16,622 bases of DNA from Ruminococcaceae bacterium UBA5579 (GCA_002425305.1 DILZ01000098.1:34270-50891), one strand, 5' to 3'. Counted from the stretch's first letter, positions 8,027 through 15,425 are shown. Notes: generated by a model not told the origin, from the letters alone. Program-made: numbers and translations.

Positions 8027-8218
8027 ATGTCAATTTCTCAGCTTTTAGAAAGACGAAATGCAACAAACATCTCACTTTCCACTGCAATCACTGGTGTAAG
8101 TAATATGATGTTTTCACGCTGTGACTGTTGGGTATGTGATTGTGATTGCAACTGTGAAAGTAACTGCGCGTGTGATTGCGATTGTCATTGCACATATTGT
8201 GATTGCGACAGTGATTAA
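8027..8218 (+). CDS. Cys-rich RiPP precursor peptide
   Basis: 63 aa; ATG 8027 with GGAGG at 8012-8016. Residues 1-31 form a cysteine-free, leader-like segment (MSISQLLERRNATNIS...). Residues 32-63 contain 13 cysteines, mostly as C-D-C or C-x-C steps (SRCDC, CDCDCNC, ACDCDCHC, ending YCDCDSD), with one Trp, one Tyr, one His and many Asp. Linkage to a radical SAM/SPASM-like enzyme makes a ribosomally made, modified peptide the best reading. From memory, clostridial Cys-rich families with CcpM-type or Clo7bot-type maturases have comparable precursors; membership needs an HMM search. A metallothionein-like metal binder is the main alternative. No dedicated peptidase or ABC exporter is visible nearby. 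Confidence 0.8.
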   Translation: MSISQLLERRNATNISLSTAITGVSNMMFSRCDCWVCDCDCNCESNCACDCDCHCTYCDCDSD

Positions 8219-8281
8219 ATCAATCATCTAATTGTAATCGAACTCAAAGGGTTGGACAATGGGTACGCCATAAAATAAATC

Positions 8282-8326
8282 CCTATTGAATCCCGTCCTC
8301 CACAGTTTGGATTTCAATAGGTTTTT
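8282..8326 (+). terminator. Terminator of the RiPP operon
   Basis: CCTATTGAA/TTCAATAGG stem, extended by TCC/GGA across a one-base bulge, with a 15-nt loop and a TTTTT tail at 8322-8326. It lies 64 nt after the precursor stop. Confidence 0.85.
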
Positions 8327-8372
8327 GTTATAATTACTTTTTATAATGCGGTTCTGCGTTAATTGGACTTGG

Positions 8373-8470
8373 CTTTCAAAATGAACACTAAAATCAAAAC
8401 AACTCAAATCGGAAACCCAAAATGAAAAAGGGTAGAAGCAGGATTTCTAGTGTACAATTTGAATTCTCTA
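8373..8470 (+). repeat. Diverged noncoding repeat, copy A
   Basis: Matches 9503-9605 at roughly 70% by eye, sharing words such as TCAAAATG.ACAC, TCAAAACA.CTCAAA, TCGGA and AAAAAGGG. Both copies sit ~50 nt after a terminator-like hairpin. The two flank the gene at 8698-9384. Confidence 0.6.
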
Positions 8471-8697
8471 AAAACCGCATTTTGAGTTGTCTCTCGTACC
8501 CGCGCCAAAAAATCTTTTTGTTAACAATGTCACAGATTTAAAAGCAATTTGCGAAACGCAAAAACTCACTCCGCTTACGCTCCGTTCGTCTGGGCGCTTT
8601 CGCGAATTGCATATTCTGTTAAAGTTCATGAGGTCTGTTCTAGATCTCGCTTTTGTTCTAAAACAGCAGAAATTGTTTTTTTGTAAGGAGTAAAAAA

Positions 8698-9384
8698 ATG
8701 AGTGACAAAGAATATTGGTATAGTCCGCCACGGATGAATGAGCCTTGCGCGGCTTTTGACAGCAAGGGGAATTTGGCTGTTTCTATCTACGAAGCACTTT
8801 ATCCGGGGATTATTTCATCTGGTTTTTTGGGGAAAAAATACCCCAAGGGCAAGACTGCTCTGGACAAATACATCTCCATTTCCAAGCGTTTTCAAAGCAC
8901 CTCGGAGTACAGCACTCCCGGTGATGTGGGGATAAGCGCTATGCTGTTTGCGAAAGTTGTTGAGATGGAGTTCCCAACCCGCGGCTACAGAAAAGTCAAT
9001 GGCGGTTCGATAAAAACCGTGCTCTCGGACGGAAGCACTTATGATCTGATCGAATTTTATTTCTTCGAAAAACGCAACCGGCTTGAATACAATTTATCCA
9101 AAGTGTTTATGGATAAGCTCAACGAACAACGTTACCAAATAGCTTTTAGGACGACACCTTGCCTCACACACTACATCGTCAAGATCTACGATAACCTCGC
9201 AGACTTTAAAGACGCTGCCGAAAGCTTTAAACTTACGCATGAGAATTTCATGTTAAAAGTTCAAAAAGCCGCCGCCGCGGAAGAAGAACGCCGCAGAAAA
9301 CAGCTTGAATATGAAGAAAGCGAACGAAAACGCATAGCTTCCGTCACGGCTTCTCAAGCCAACAACATTTTTAAGACTCTGTGA
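8698..9384 (+). CDS. Hypothetical protein, no recognised family
   Basis: 228 aa; ATG 8698 with AAGGAG at 8685-8690. It has no signal peptide and no membrane segment. Residues 1-180 look like a mixed alpha/beta globular domain (for example GYRKVNGGSIKTVLSDGSTYDLIEFYFFEKRN). Residues ~185-222 form a highly charged helix (AAAAEEERRRKQLEYEESERKR) likely to be a coiled coil. Base composition is more GC-balanced than the AT-rich neighbours on both sides, suggesting a different origin. It sits alone between two copies of a noncoding repeat and is followed by its own terminator. I cannot assign a function. Confidence 0.7.
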   Translation: MSDKEYWYSPPRMNEPCAAFDSKGNLAVSIYEALYPGIISSGFLGKKYPKGKTALDKYISISKRFQSTSEYSTPGDVGISAMLFAKVVEMEFPTRGYRKVNGGSIKTVLSDGSTYDLIEFYFFEKRNRLEYNLSKVFMDKLNEQRYQIAFRTTPCLTHYIVKIYDNLADFKDAAESFKLTHENFMLKVQKAAAAEEERRRKQLEYEESERKRIASVTASQANNIFKTL

Positions 9385-9408
9385 ATTTTTGTTGTTAAAT
9401 TAACTGGA

Positions 9409-9460
9409 CACCTGTCGAAATCCGAACCCCCAAGGTTCGGACAACAGCAGGTGTTTTGTT
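9409..9460 (+). terminator. Terminator after the 228-aa hypothetical gene
   Basis: Inner stem TCCGAACC/GGTTCGGA (8 bp, loop CCCAA) inside an outer CACCTG/CAGGTG stem, followed by TTTTGTT. Starts 25 nt after the stop codon. Confidence 0.8.
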
Positions 9461-9502
9461 ATAACCCAAACACTAATGCGTTTTTTCGGAAAATTAGTCC
9501 TT

Positions 9503-9605
9503 ACCTCAAAATGGACACCAAATTCAAAACAGCTCAAAATCGGACATCAAACATTAAAAAGGGAGAAATCTGAACCCCAGAGTCCGATTTGAAACGCGAA
9601 AAATC
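9503..9605 (+). repeat. Diverged noncoding repeat, copy B
   Basis: Partner of 8373-8470. This copy contains an internal 9-bp inverted repeat, AAATCGGAC (9537-9545) / GTCCGATTT (9582-9590), so the transcript could fold. It ends ~45 nt before the IS element. Confidence 0.55.
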
Positions 9606-9648
9606 CTCATAATATTGGGGAATGTCAAGATTATGTCTATTTTCAGCG

Positions 9649-10815
9649 TGTCACTTTTGACGTTCGCGGTACTCGGTCTCTTTCTTTAAAGGCGTTTTGT
9701 AACCATTTTGGGCGTGAGGTCGTTTTTCGTTATAAAATAGCATATAGTTGTCAATCGCCGTTCTGAGCTCTTTCTCGGAACGGTTTTTTGTTCTGTAGAG
9801 TTCTTCTCGCTTTAATGAGGAAAAGAACGATTCCATAACAGAATTGTCATACGGCAGATGCGCTCGTGAAAATGATTGGATCACACCCAACGATTCAACG
9901 TAGCCGCCAAACGACTTTGAACGGTAGTTGCTGCCACGATCGGTATGAAATATCAAACCATCCTTTGGATGCCTATGTTCATGAGCTGCCTTAAACGTAT
10001 TTTTGATCAATTGGGTACTGTTTTTAAGTCCGACTTTATAACCGACAATCATTCGGGCATATAAATCAATAATGGCACAGATATAAATGTTCTTCTCATT
10101 CCAACGAAAGTATGTAACATCGCTGACCCAAACCTCGTTTGGCTTGGAAACACTAAACTGTTGATTGAGATGATTTTTAAATTTCCGTTGTTCCTTATCA
10201 TAGATCGACTTGGCATCTTGGCGAATACTTATCAATCCCATATCACGCATCAGTTTTCTGACTGTTTTATCGCTTGTTCGATAGTCCTGCGCCTTTAGCA
10301 CCGCTACGATTTTGGCAGCTCCGAAGATTTGATTGTTCTCATCGTAGATCTCTTGTATTTTTATGCGTAGTTCTTCTTGTCTCTTTGAATACCAAGTGTT
10401 ATCACTCTTGTTTCGCAGAATGAAGTTGTAAAAGGTTCCGCGGGGTACTTTTAAAGCCTCACAAAGCATATGCACGCTGTATTTCCCGTACAGTCGTTCT
10501 AATGCGTCGAGTTTCTCGTTAAGTGGGGAACTAACGGTGCAATCAACGCCTTGAAGGATTTCGATAATCCCCTCAAGACGCTTGACCTTGTTTTCAAGCC
10601 GACGTAAACTTGATTCTGTGAGATCGGAAGGAACGTTGTTCTGTTCCTTGACCCATTTGTAAACGGTGCTTCGTGAGATTGAAAGCGATGTGGCAATTTC
10701 GGCTGCAGGAGCGCCCGACCTATAAAGGCGGATTGCCTCCTGCTTGGTTGTTTCGGAATGTCTGTTCATGGTGAAAACTCCTTTTTTATTCTATTATAGA
10801 ACGAAAAGTGTGACA
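9649..10815 (-). mobile_element. IS3-family insertion sequence (approximate ends)
   Basis: About 1167 bp around a single transposase gene. Candidate terminal repeats start TGTCAC at 9649 and, read on the minus strand, TGTCACACTTTTCGTTC at 10815; after the first six bases they match only with gaps (TTTT, CGTTC). As in other IS3 elements, the transposase stop overlaps one end. No direct target duplication is visible at these ends, so the exact borders are uncertain or the element is old. Confidence 0.65.
9651..10769 (-). CDS. IS3-family DDE transposase, single ORF
   Basis: 372 aa, ATG at 10769 (minus strand) with AGGAGT at 10777-10782. Residues ~5-45 form a helix-turn-helix (EAIRLYRSGAPAAEIATSLS, STVYKWV), followed by a leucine-zipper-like stretch (~50-75). 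HTH_21-like and rve integrase domains follow, with Asp217 (WVSDVTYF), Asp277 (HTDRGSNY) and Glu313 (NSVMESFFSSLKRE), an exact DD(35)E spacing. The C-terminus YNEKRPH is typical of IS3. Most IS3 members need a -1 frameshift to join OrfA and OrfB; here both are in one continuous frame. The gene is intact, so the element may still be active. It catalyses its own excision and insertion. Confidence 0.93.
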   Translation of the reverse strand: MNRHSETTKQEAIRLYRSGAPAAEIATSLSISRSTVYKWVKEQNNVPSDLTESSLRRLENKVKRLEGIIEILQGVDCTVSSPLNEKLDALERLYGKYSVHMLCEALKVPRGTFYNFILRNKSDNTWYSKRQEELRIKIQEIYDENNQIFGAAKIVAVLKAQDYRTSDKTVRKLMRDMGLISIRQDAKSIYDKEQRKFKNHLNQQFSVSKPNEVWVSDVTYFRWNEKNIYICAIIDLYARMIVGYKVGLKNSTQLIKNTFKAAHEHRHPKDGLIFHTDRGSNYRSKSFGGYVESLGVIQSFSRAHLPYDNSVMESFFSSLKREELYRTKNRSEKELRTAIDNYMLFYNEKRPHAQNGYKTPLKKETEYRERQK

Positions 10816-10826
10816 ATGGAAGAGGC

Positions 10827-10841
10827 ACTACATAATGTAGT
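10827..10841. promoter_or_regulatory. Operator-like palindrome upstream of the ADP-ribosyltransferase promoter
   Basis: ACTACAT-A-ATGTAGT, 7-bp arms with a one-base centre, 25 bp before the -35 box at 10867. It could bind a regulator of the toxin-like gene downstream. Confidence 0.4.
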
Positions 10842-10866
10842 TGTTTTAGTTGCGAAACAAAATATA

Positions 10867-10895
10867 TTGACATTTTGTGCAATATGTGGTATAAT
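10867..10895 (+). promoter_or_regulatory. Consensus sigma-A promoter
   Basis: Perfect TTGACA (10867-10872), 17-nt spacer, perfect TATAAT (10890-10895), plus TG at 10887-10888 as an extended -10. The start codon at 10925 is 29 nt downstream, so the leader is very short. Unregulated, this would be a very strong promoter. Confidence 0.92.
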
Positions 10896-10924
10896 ATTAC
10901 TAATGTAAAGATGGAGTCTAAGAG

Positions 10925-11539
10925 ATGAATATCGATTTTAAATCATTTAAAATGTTTACTCCCGATACCGCAGAGGCTTGGGGCAGAAAGAACTATGGAA
11001 GCTGGTTGCCGATGCTCCAAAGTCAAAGCTATGAACCGCAAACGCCTGCTGAGGAGTTCTTCAGATACTATACTCAAGGAGCACACACTTTTTTCAATAA
11101 AATCACAAGGTACGAAGATATAAACTCATATGATTTTAGCGAGAGCATTTTTACAAAAGAAACGTTTGACGACGGCATTGACGAGATTGTTCGTCATCCA
11201 TCCCCGGACAATATTGTGGTATATAGATACATACCAAAGCACCTTATAAAGCGTATGCTTGAATGGGGAAATTCTAAGTCTATGAAAAGAAGCTCTGTTC
11301 TTGTAGACAAGGGATTTTTCAGCACAACACTGTCAACAGATGCGGTTAGTAATCGGGACTATGCAAACGTGAGAGAACGTCCATTGTTTACGATATATGT
11401 ACCCAAAGGAACTCCTTGCGTGTATGTAGACCTCATTTCCGATATGCATGAACAAGAAATGCTGTTTGCTCCCGGAATTAGGCTTAGAGTTATCGGGAAA
11501 CATATGCTTGGGAAGTTTGTTAAGTGTGTTGTATATTGA
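10925..11539 (+). CDS. R-S-ExE ADP-ribosyltransferase
   Basis: 204 aa from ATG 10925; a weak GGAG (10913-10916) precedes it. The three hallmarks of R-S-E mono-ADP-ribosyltransferases occur in order: Arg101 (VVYRYI), the Ser-Thr-Thr motif 133-135 (KGFFSTTLS), and Glu176-Gln-Glu178 (MHEQEMLFAPG). The ExE form, rather than QxE, is typical of arginine-modifying enzymes of the iota/VIP2/ADPrib_exo_Tox group. The reaction would be transfer of ADP-ribose from NAD+ to a protein. There is no signal peptide or membrane segment and the length is little more than the catalytic domain, so it acts inside the producing cell or is exported by a non-classical or phage-like route. A metalloprotease-like gene follows after 109 nt. 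Target unknown; toxin or phage-conflict use is inferred. Confidence 0.85.
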   Translation: MNIDFKSFKMFTPDTAEAWGRKNYGSWLPMLQSQSYEPQTPAEEFFRYYTQGAHTFFNKITRYEDINSYDFSESIFTKETFDDGIDEIVRHPSPDNIVVYRYIPKHLIKRMLEWGNSKSMKRSSVLVDKGFFSTTLSTDAVSNRDYANVRERPLFTIYVPKGTPCVYVDLISDMHEQEMLFAPGIRLRVIGKHMLGKFVKCVVY

Positions 11540-11648
11540 TTTTATGATCTTTATTATGCTGTACATTACCAATTGCGGTGAGTTCAAATAGCTTTGTTTG
11601 AGGAATAACTTATTTCAGTATCTTTTCTTAACTAGAAAGGGGTTAATA

Positions 11649-12188
11649 ATGAAAGATAATCTTATTTTTGATTATATTAAAAATTGTGAAGAAGAGTATA
11701 AAGAATTTCTGAGAACATCATATTTTCCCCCATATGAAATCGTTCTTAAGGAGTTAAACCTAGAGAAAGCAGAAAACAAGGGTTTCGATTCATGGGCTAC
11801 AGCATTGTATACTATCTCGACAGGACAGCATAGATTGGAGATTTGGGATAAGTTACACACTCTCGGTTCAACAGGGAAATACATTGTTTTTCATGAGCTA
11901 ACACATATTCTGGATGATGAAGAATTTGTAGAGAAGGATAACAAACAATATGTAGCCAATCACGGATACACTGAATATCACGCCTCTCAGGTTGAACTAT
12001 TGCAAATGCTGGGAGTAAAACATCAAAATGAGGACATACGATTTTCAGAAAACGATATGTTAAATACTGTTGGCGGAATGAAAACCGTTAAAGAATTCAC
12101 AGAATTCCCACACAATATTGCCAACGACCTAATAAACAGAAACGATTTTCCGGCTGATATAGAAACATTAAAACCACTTTGGGGTTAA
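11649..12188 (+). CDS. HExxH putative zinc metalloprotease
   Basis: 179 aa from ATG 11649, preceded by AAAGGGG (11636-11642); an in-frame upstream start at 11598 lacks such a site. The zincin motif HELTH is at residues 82-86 (VFHELTHILDDEE). Candidate third ligands are Glu109 or Glu116 in TEYHASQVELL, reminiscent of ImmA/IrrE-type peptidases where a Glu sits in a following helix. No secretion signal is present. It lies downstream of the ADP-ribosyltransferase on the same strand with no clear promoter or terminator between, so co-transcription is likely. It could cleave a partner or regulator, or be a second effector. Family assignment beyond the zincin motif is not possible by eye. Confidence 0.65.
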   Translation: MKDNLIFDYIKNCEEEYKEFLRTSYFPPYEIVLKELNLEKAENKGFDSWATALYTISTGQHRLEIWDKLHTLGSTGKYIVFHELTHILDDEEFVEKDNKQYVANHGYTEYHASQVELLQMLGVKHQNEDIRFSENDMLNTVGGMKTVKEFTEFPHNIANDLINRNDFPADIETLKPLWG

Positions 12189-12223
12189 TATTTAATTATT
12201 ACGGTAGGAGATCGATATGTAAG

Positions 12224-12409
12224 ATGCATGCAGATTACTATACCGATGATGCCGATAATTCTGTTATAGCAAGATTAATATACCCGCAAACCGTAGATTT
12301 TTTAAATGGATTCATGACAGGATGGTTTGATTATAGTAAAGTTGATATCATTAATCAATTATACTTCAAAATGATTATTTCCCTTATCCAAAAATATCAT
12401 CTTGAGTAA
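12224..12409 (+). CDS. Small ORF with damaged or displaced start, unknown function
   Basis: 61 aa from ATG 12224 (MHADYYTDDADNSVIARL...), a protein-like sequence with a helical C-terminus. The ribosome binding site AGGAG (12206-12210) is 6 nt from a different ATG at 12217, whose next codon is TAA; the usable ATG is 13 nt away in the next frame. Removing one T after the first ATG would give a continuous start MKMHADYY, so a one-base insertion may have hit the initiation region. Same strand as the metalloprotease, 35 nt after its stop; probably the last gene of that operon. Confidence 0.45.
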   Translation: MHADYYTDDADNSVIARLIYPQTVDFLNGFMTGWFDYSKVDIINQLYFKMIISLIQKYHLE

Positions 12410-12508
12410 AAGCGCATAGCTTGAGACATTTTATAGTTATAAAGCTCTATTTGGCAAGGGCTGCAAAAAATCTTTTTCGTCAGCGTTTCACAACTAACTG
12501 TTACCAAA

Positions 12509-12561
12509 AAGATGTTATGCCAACCAAAAACTGTGCAAAGCCGATTGTTGGCATAAATCTT
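12509..12561. repeat. Inverted repeat
   Basis: TTATGCCAAC / GTTGGCATAA (10 bp exact) extended by AAGAT / ATCTT across a single-base bulge, enclosing 22 nt. It lies ~100 nt after the small ORF. There is no T-tract next to it; it could be an mRNA-stabilising stem or part of a small transposon-like element. Confidence 0.5.
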
Positions 12562-12668
12562 CTTTAAAACAGGATTCACGCGCCAAAGATATTTTGGACA
12601 CAAAAGTGGACTTGAACCCTTCCTCTACAAAATTTTGGGTATATTTTTGTATAATGTATACAGAACAC

Positions 12669-12706
12669 CTATGGGTAACTTCTCACAACCGAGAAGTTAG
12701 TCATAG
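12669..12706 (+). terminator. Terminator-like hairpin
   Basis: AACTTCTC/GAGAAGTT (8 bp, loop ACAACC) with an outer CTATG/CATAG, followed by ATATTTTTATT. It could end transcription from the 10925-12409 genes. A TATAAT at 12650-12655 directly upstream has no fitting -35. Confidence 0.5.
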
Positions 12707-12980
12707 ATATTTTTATTGCCTTGAAAAACTACAAAATAGATTTTGGGTGATTTGAACCCGTTAATAACAAAATTTTCTCGGTTGAATTTGTACATTACGT
12801 CGAAAGTGCCTGTGAGCGATCTCTTGTATTATAAGAGATTGAATATGTGCGCTTTTTTGTTTTCCAATCAAATTTTTCCTTGACTTAATTCTTGTCTAAT
12901 CAGAAGCGTTTTATTATTTTACACAAAATTTGGTGGGGTTTCATTGACGATTTTACTATGTGCATAACCTACCTTATTAT

Positions 12981-13019
12981 AAAAAAACATCCTTTACAGC
13001 TATTGTGCTGCAAAGGATG
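12981..13019 (-). terminator. Terminator of htpG
   Basis: On the minus strand: CATCCTTT.CAGC / GCTG.AAAGGATG stem with a 6-nt loop followed by seven T (the A-run 12981-12987 on the plus strand). Lies ~145 nt past the htpG stop. Confidence 0.85.
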
Positions 13020-13163
13020 CGTTTTGATGTGCACATAATCCCGCCGTTTGTCTGTAACGATTTGAAAAACTTCTATATCGCTACCCAACTAAATGCTTGA
13101 CCACGCAATTTTTTATGGAACGTAATGCCGAAGGCGGCTCGCCTCGGAAGGTTATTTTTGCAG

Positions 13164-15053
13164 TTATTGTGCCATTATCTCGCACAGCTTGTTCGCGAAC
13201 TCAACGGGGTTCTCGATAGGCATACCCTCAATAAGCAGAGCCTGCGAATAGAGCAGATCGGCATACTCGCCCGCCTTGTCCTTGTCGGTGTCAAAGAGCG
13301 TTTTCAGCTTGCCGAAGATAGCGTGATTGGGATTGATCTCAAGCACTTTTTCGGCTTTTGCACCCTGAGCGTCGGGCATTGCGGAAAGCACCTTCTCCAT
13401 TTCCACGGAGAGCATACCCTCGCTTGTAATGCAGACGGGGTGGTTCTTCAAACGCTGCGAGAGCTTCACCGCCTTTACCTTGCCGCCCAACTTTTCGGTG
13501 AGGAACTCGAACATATCCTTGTTGTCCTCTTCCTCCTTCTTGATCTCTTCCTTTTCCTCCTCGGTTTCCAGTCCGAGATCGTCGGCGGAAACGGACTTGT
13601 ACTCCTTGCCGTCGTAGTCGTGTATCATCTGCAAGCAGAACTCGTCAACGTGGTCGGTAAGGTAGAGTATCTCGAAGCCCTTGTCGCGCACAAGCTCGGT
13701 CTGCGGGAGGCTCTCAATTCTTGAAACGGAAGAACCGCTTGCGAAGTAGATGTACTTCTGCTCCTCCTTCATACGCGAAACGTACTCCTCGAGAGTGGTC
13801 GCCGTGCCGTTTGAGGACTTGAACATCAACAGGTCTTGCAGATCCGTCTTGTTCATTCCGTAGCTCTCGTAAATGCCGTACTTTATCTGCGTGCCGAACG
13901 CCTCAAAGAACTTTTCGTATTTTTCGCGGTCGTTCTTTTGCAGCTTTTTCAGCTCGTTCTTTATCGACTTCTCGATTGCCTTTGCGATGATCTTCAGCTG
14001 GCGGTCGTGCTGGAGCATTTCACGGGAAATGTTCAGCGACAAGTCCTCGCTGTCCACAAGACCTTTCACAAAGCTGAAATAGTCGGGCAGCAGGTCGGCG
14101 CACTTCTCCATTATCATAACGCCGCTCGAATAAAGCTGCAAGCCCTTTTCATAGTTCTTCGAGTAATAGTCGAACGGAGCTTTTTCGGGAATATACAGCA
14201 GCGCGGAATAAGTCGCCGTGCCCTCGGTTTTCGAGTGAACGTGCAGCAGCGGATCGGTGTAATCGTGGAACTTGTCCTTATAGAATTGGTTGTAGTCCTC
14301 GTCCTTAAGCTCGTTTTTCGCCTTTTTCCAGATAGGTATCTGCGAGTTGAGCGTTTCAGTGACTATCTCCTTATCGTATTCGGGTTCCTTGCCGTCAACG
14401 CCCGTACCCTCCTTGAGCTTCTCGTGCTCTACGTCCATTTTTATCGGGTATCTGATGTAGTCAGAATACTTCTTGACAAGCGCCTTGATCTTGTACGGCG
14501 TAAGATATTCGTCGTAGTTCTCCTCGTCGGCGTTATCCTTGATGTCAAGTGTTATCGTCGTGCCGTGAGTATCCTTTTCAGCCTCCGCGATGGAGTAACC
14601 GTCCGCGCCCTTGCTCGTCCACATAAACGCGGTATCGCTGCCGTAGGCTTTTGAGATAACAGTGACTTTCTTCGCCACCATAAACGCGGAGTAAAAGCCC
14701 ACGCCGAACTGTCCGATTATGTCAACATCTTCGCCGAGCTCGTTATCGTTCTTGAAAGCAAGCGAGCCCGAACGAGCTATAGTACCCAGATTGTTTTCGA
14801 GATCCTCCTCGTTCATGCCTATACCGTTATCGGCAACGGTTATAGTCCTGTTTTCCTTATCGAGCGTGATGTTTATTGCGAAATCGTCCTTGTTCATGCC
14901 AACGCTCGTATCGGTCAGCGACTTGAAATACAGCTTGTCGATAGCGTCGCTCGCATTCGAGATTATCTCTCTGAGGAATATCTCCTTATGCGTATATATC
15001 GAGTTTATCATCATATCGAGCAGTCTTTTTGATTCGGCCTTAAATTCTTTCAT
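13164..15053 (-). CDS. htpG: Molecular chaperone HtpG (Hsp90)
   Basis: 629 aa, the usual bacterial length. It starts [20 protein letters not shown] with the GHKL ATP-binding motifs [15 protein letters not shown] and [14 protein letters not shown]; the middle domain follows (including [11 protein letters not shown]) and then the dimerisation domain. There is no eukaryotic MEEVD tail. It is an ATP-driven cytosolic homodimer that helps fold or remodel client proteins under stress. ATG 15053 has GGAG (15063-15066, minus strand) upstream. A perfect CIRCE operator and a sigma-A promoter lie directly upstream, so HrcA very probably represses it. All motifs are intact; GC-balanced codons mark it as core genome. 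Long open frames on its opposite strand are shadows. Confidence 0.98.
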   Translation of the reverse strand: MKEFKAESKRLLDMMINSIYTHKEIFLREIISNASDAIDKLYFKSLTDTSVGMNKDDFAINITLDKENRTITVADNGIGMNEEDLENNLGTIARSGSLAFKNDNELGEDVDIIGQFGVGFYSAFMVAKKVTVISKAYGSDTAFMWTSKGADGYSIAEAEKDTHGTTITLDIKDNADEENYDEYLTPYKIKALVKKYSDYIRYPIKMDVEHEKLKEGTGVDGKEPEYDKEIVTETLNSQIPIWKKAKNELKDEDYNQFYKDKFHDYTDPLLHVHSKTEGTATYSALLYIPEKAPFDYYSKNYEKGLQLYSSGVMIMEKCADLLPDYFSFVKGLVDSEDLSLNISREMLQHDRQLKIIAKAIEKSIKNELKKLQKNDREKYEKFFEAFGTQIKYGIYESYGMNKTDLQDLLMFKSSNGTATTLEEYVSRMKEEQKYIYFASGSSVSRIESLPQTELVRDKGFEILYLTDHVDEFCLQMIHDYDGKEYKSVSADDLGLETEEEKEEIKKEEEDNKDMFEFLTEKLGGKVKAVKLSQRLKNHPVCITSEGMLSVEMEKVLSAMPDAQGAKAEKVLEINPNHAIFGKLKTLFDTDKDKAGEYADLLYSQALLIEGMPIENPVEFANKLCEIMAQ

Positions 15054-15075
15054 TTTACCTTACTCCTTTAGTGAT

Positions 15076-15102
15076 TTAGCACTCGATGCCTTGGAGTGCT
15101 AA
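15076..15102 (-). promoter_or_regulatory. CIRCE operator (HrcA binding site)
   Basis: TTAGCACTC-N9-GAGTGCTAA, both 9-bp arms exact. It lies between the -10 box and the ribosome binding site of htpG, overlapping the expected transcription start, so HrcA binding would block transcription until heat stress. Confidence 0.97.
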
Positions 15103-15106
15103 ATAT

Positions 15107-15134
15107 ATTATAACTCATAAAAAATAAATTGCAA
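15107..15134 (-). promoter_or_regulatory. htpG promoter
   Basis: Minus strand: TTGCAA (15129-15134), 16-nt spacer, TATAAT (15107-15112). The start of transcription falls at the edge of the CIRCE element. Confidence 0.75.
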
Positions 15135-15425
15135 GAGGTTACACAAAACATCTATGTTTTATTTACATTTTGTTCAGATATAACATTCTACCTTTTGTTA
15201 TGGTTGACTACCTTGTTTGGCATAAGGCTTTGTAGGTTATGACGAAGCGTTGCAAATTCGCCCGAAATGCCGACATTTTAAGATGTGCAGTATGAAGTTC
15301 ACTGTGCGTTTTCTTCGCACGTTTGTTGTGCATGTTCAACCAAGAGAGAGGAGTTTTATTCCGCCGAATGTGCATTTGCTTTTTTCGTTGACGGGTGATA
15401 TTATCAATAACAGAGGTGATAAAAA
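15135..15425. other. Divergent intergenic region between htpG and the ECF gene
   Basis: About 290 nt of noncoding DNA. It contains a small GTGCG/CGCAC hairpin near 15305-15321, and TTGAC words near 15200 and 15390 without clear -10 boxes. I see no riboswitch aptamer, although S-component genes are often riboswitch-controlled. Confidence 0.4.

Larger units (their letters stand above)
8219..8697. other. Intergenic region, 479 nt: terminator, repeat element copy A, long inverted repeat
   Basis: After the RiPP terminator comes a ~100-nt element (8373-8470) with a diverged second copy at 9503-9605. Then 13-bp arms at 8544-8556 and 8598-8610 (GCAATTTGCGAAA / TTTCGCGAATTGC, one G-U) enclose ~41 nt. 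The AAGGAG ribosome binding site of the next gene is at 8685-8690. Open frames here are on both strands and look non-coding. No clear promoter was seen. Confidence 0.5.
12410..13163. other. Intergenic region, 754 nt, inverted repeats but no gene
   Basis: It contains an inverted repeat (12509-12524 / 12547-12561), a T-followed hairpin (12669-12706), a weaker hairpin ATCTCTT/AAGAGAT (12819-12839), and the htpG terminator. Two stretches, ~12611-12655 and ~12751-12796, are faintly similar (TTGAACCC, then ACAAAATTTT, then TTTGTA) and may be a decayed duplication. No frame with a ribosome binding site was found. Confidence 0.5.

Noticed and set aside
8122..8218. TGTGATTGCGA-like tandem units as a CRISPR or DNA repeat array
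   Set aside because: The periodicity is simply Cys-Asp codon alternation in the precursor peptide gene; units are not separated by spacers.
8544..8610. Integron attC site
   Set aside because: No integron core-site consensus and no integrase gene nearby; only an inverted repeat is supported.
8468..8731. Open frames on both strands in the leader of the 228-aa gene
   Set aside because: They overlap a noncoding repeat and an inverted repeat, and none has a ribosome binding site.
9623..9640. Alternative left end of the IS element at TGTCAAG (9623) or TGTCTAT (9634)
   Set aside because: They match the right end over fewer bases than the 9649 site and give no better target duplication.
12611..12622. 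tRNA T-arm-like words (CTTGAACCC) on the minus strand, also near 12751
   Set aside because: The arms do not pair and no D or anticodon arm is present at proper distance, so no tRNA gene.
13125..15102. Several long open frames on the plus strand opposite htpG
   Set aside because: They mirror the codon structure of the unmistakable htpG gene and have no ribosome binding sites or recognisable domains.
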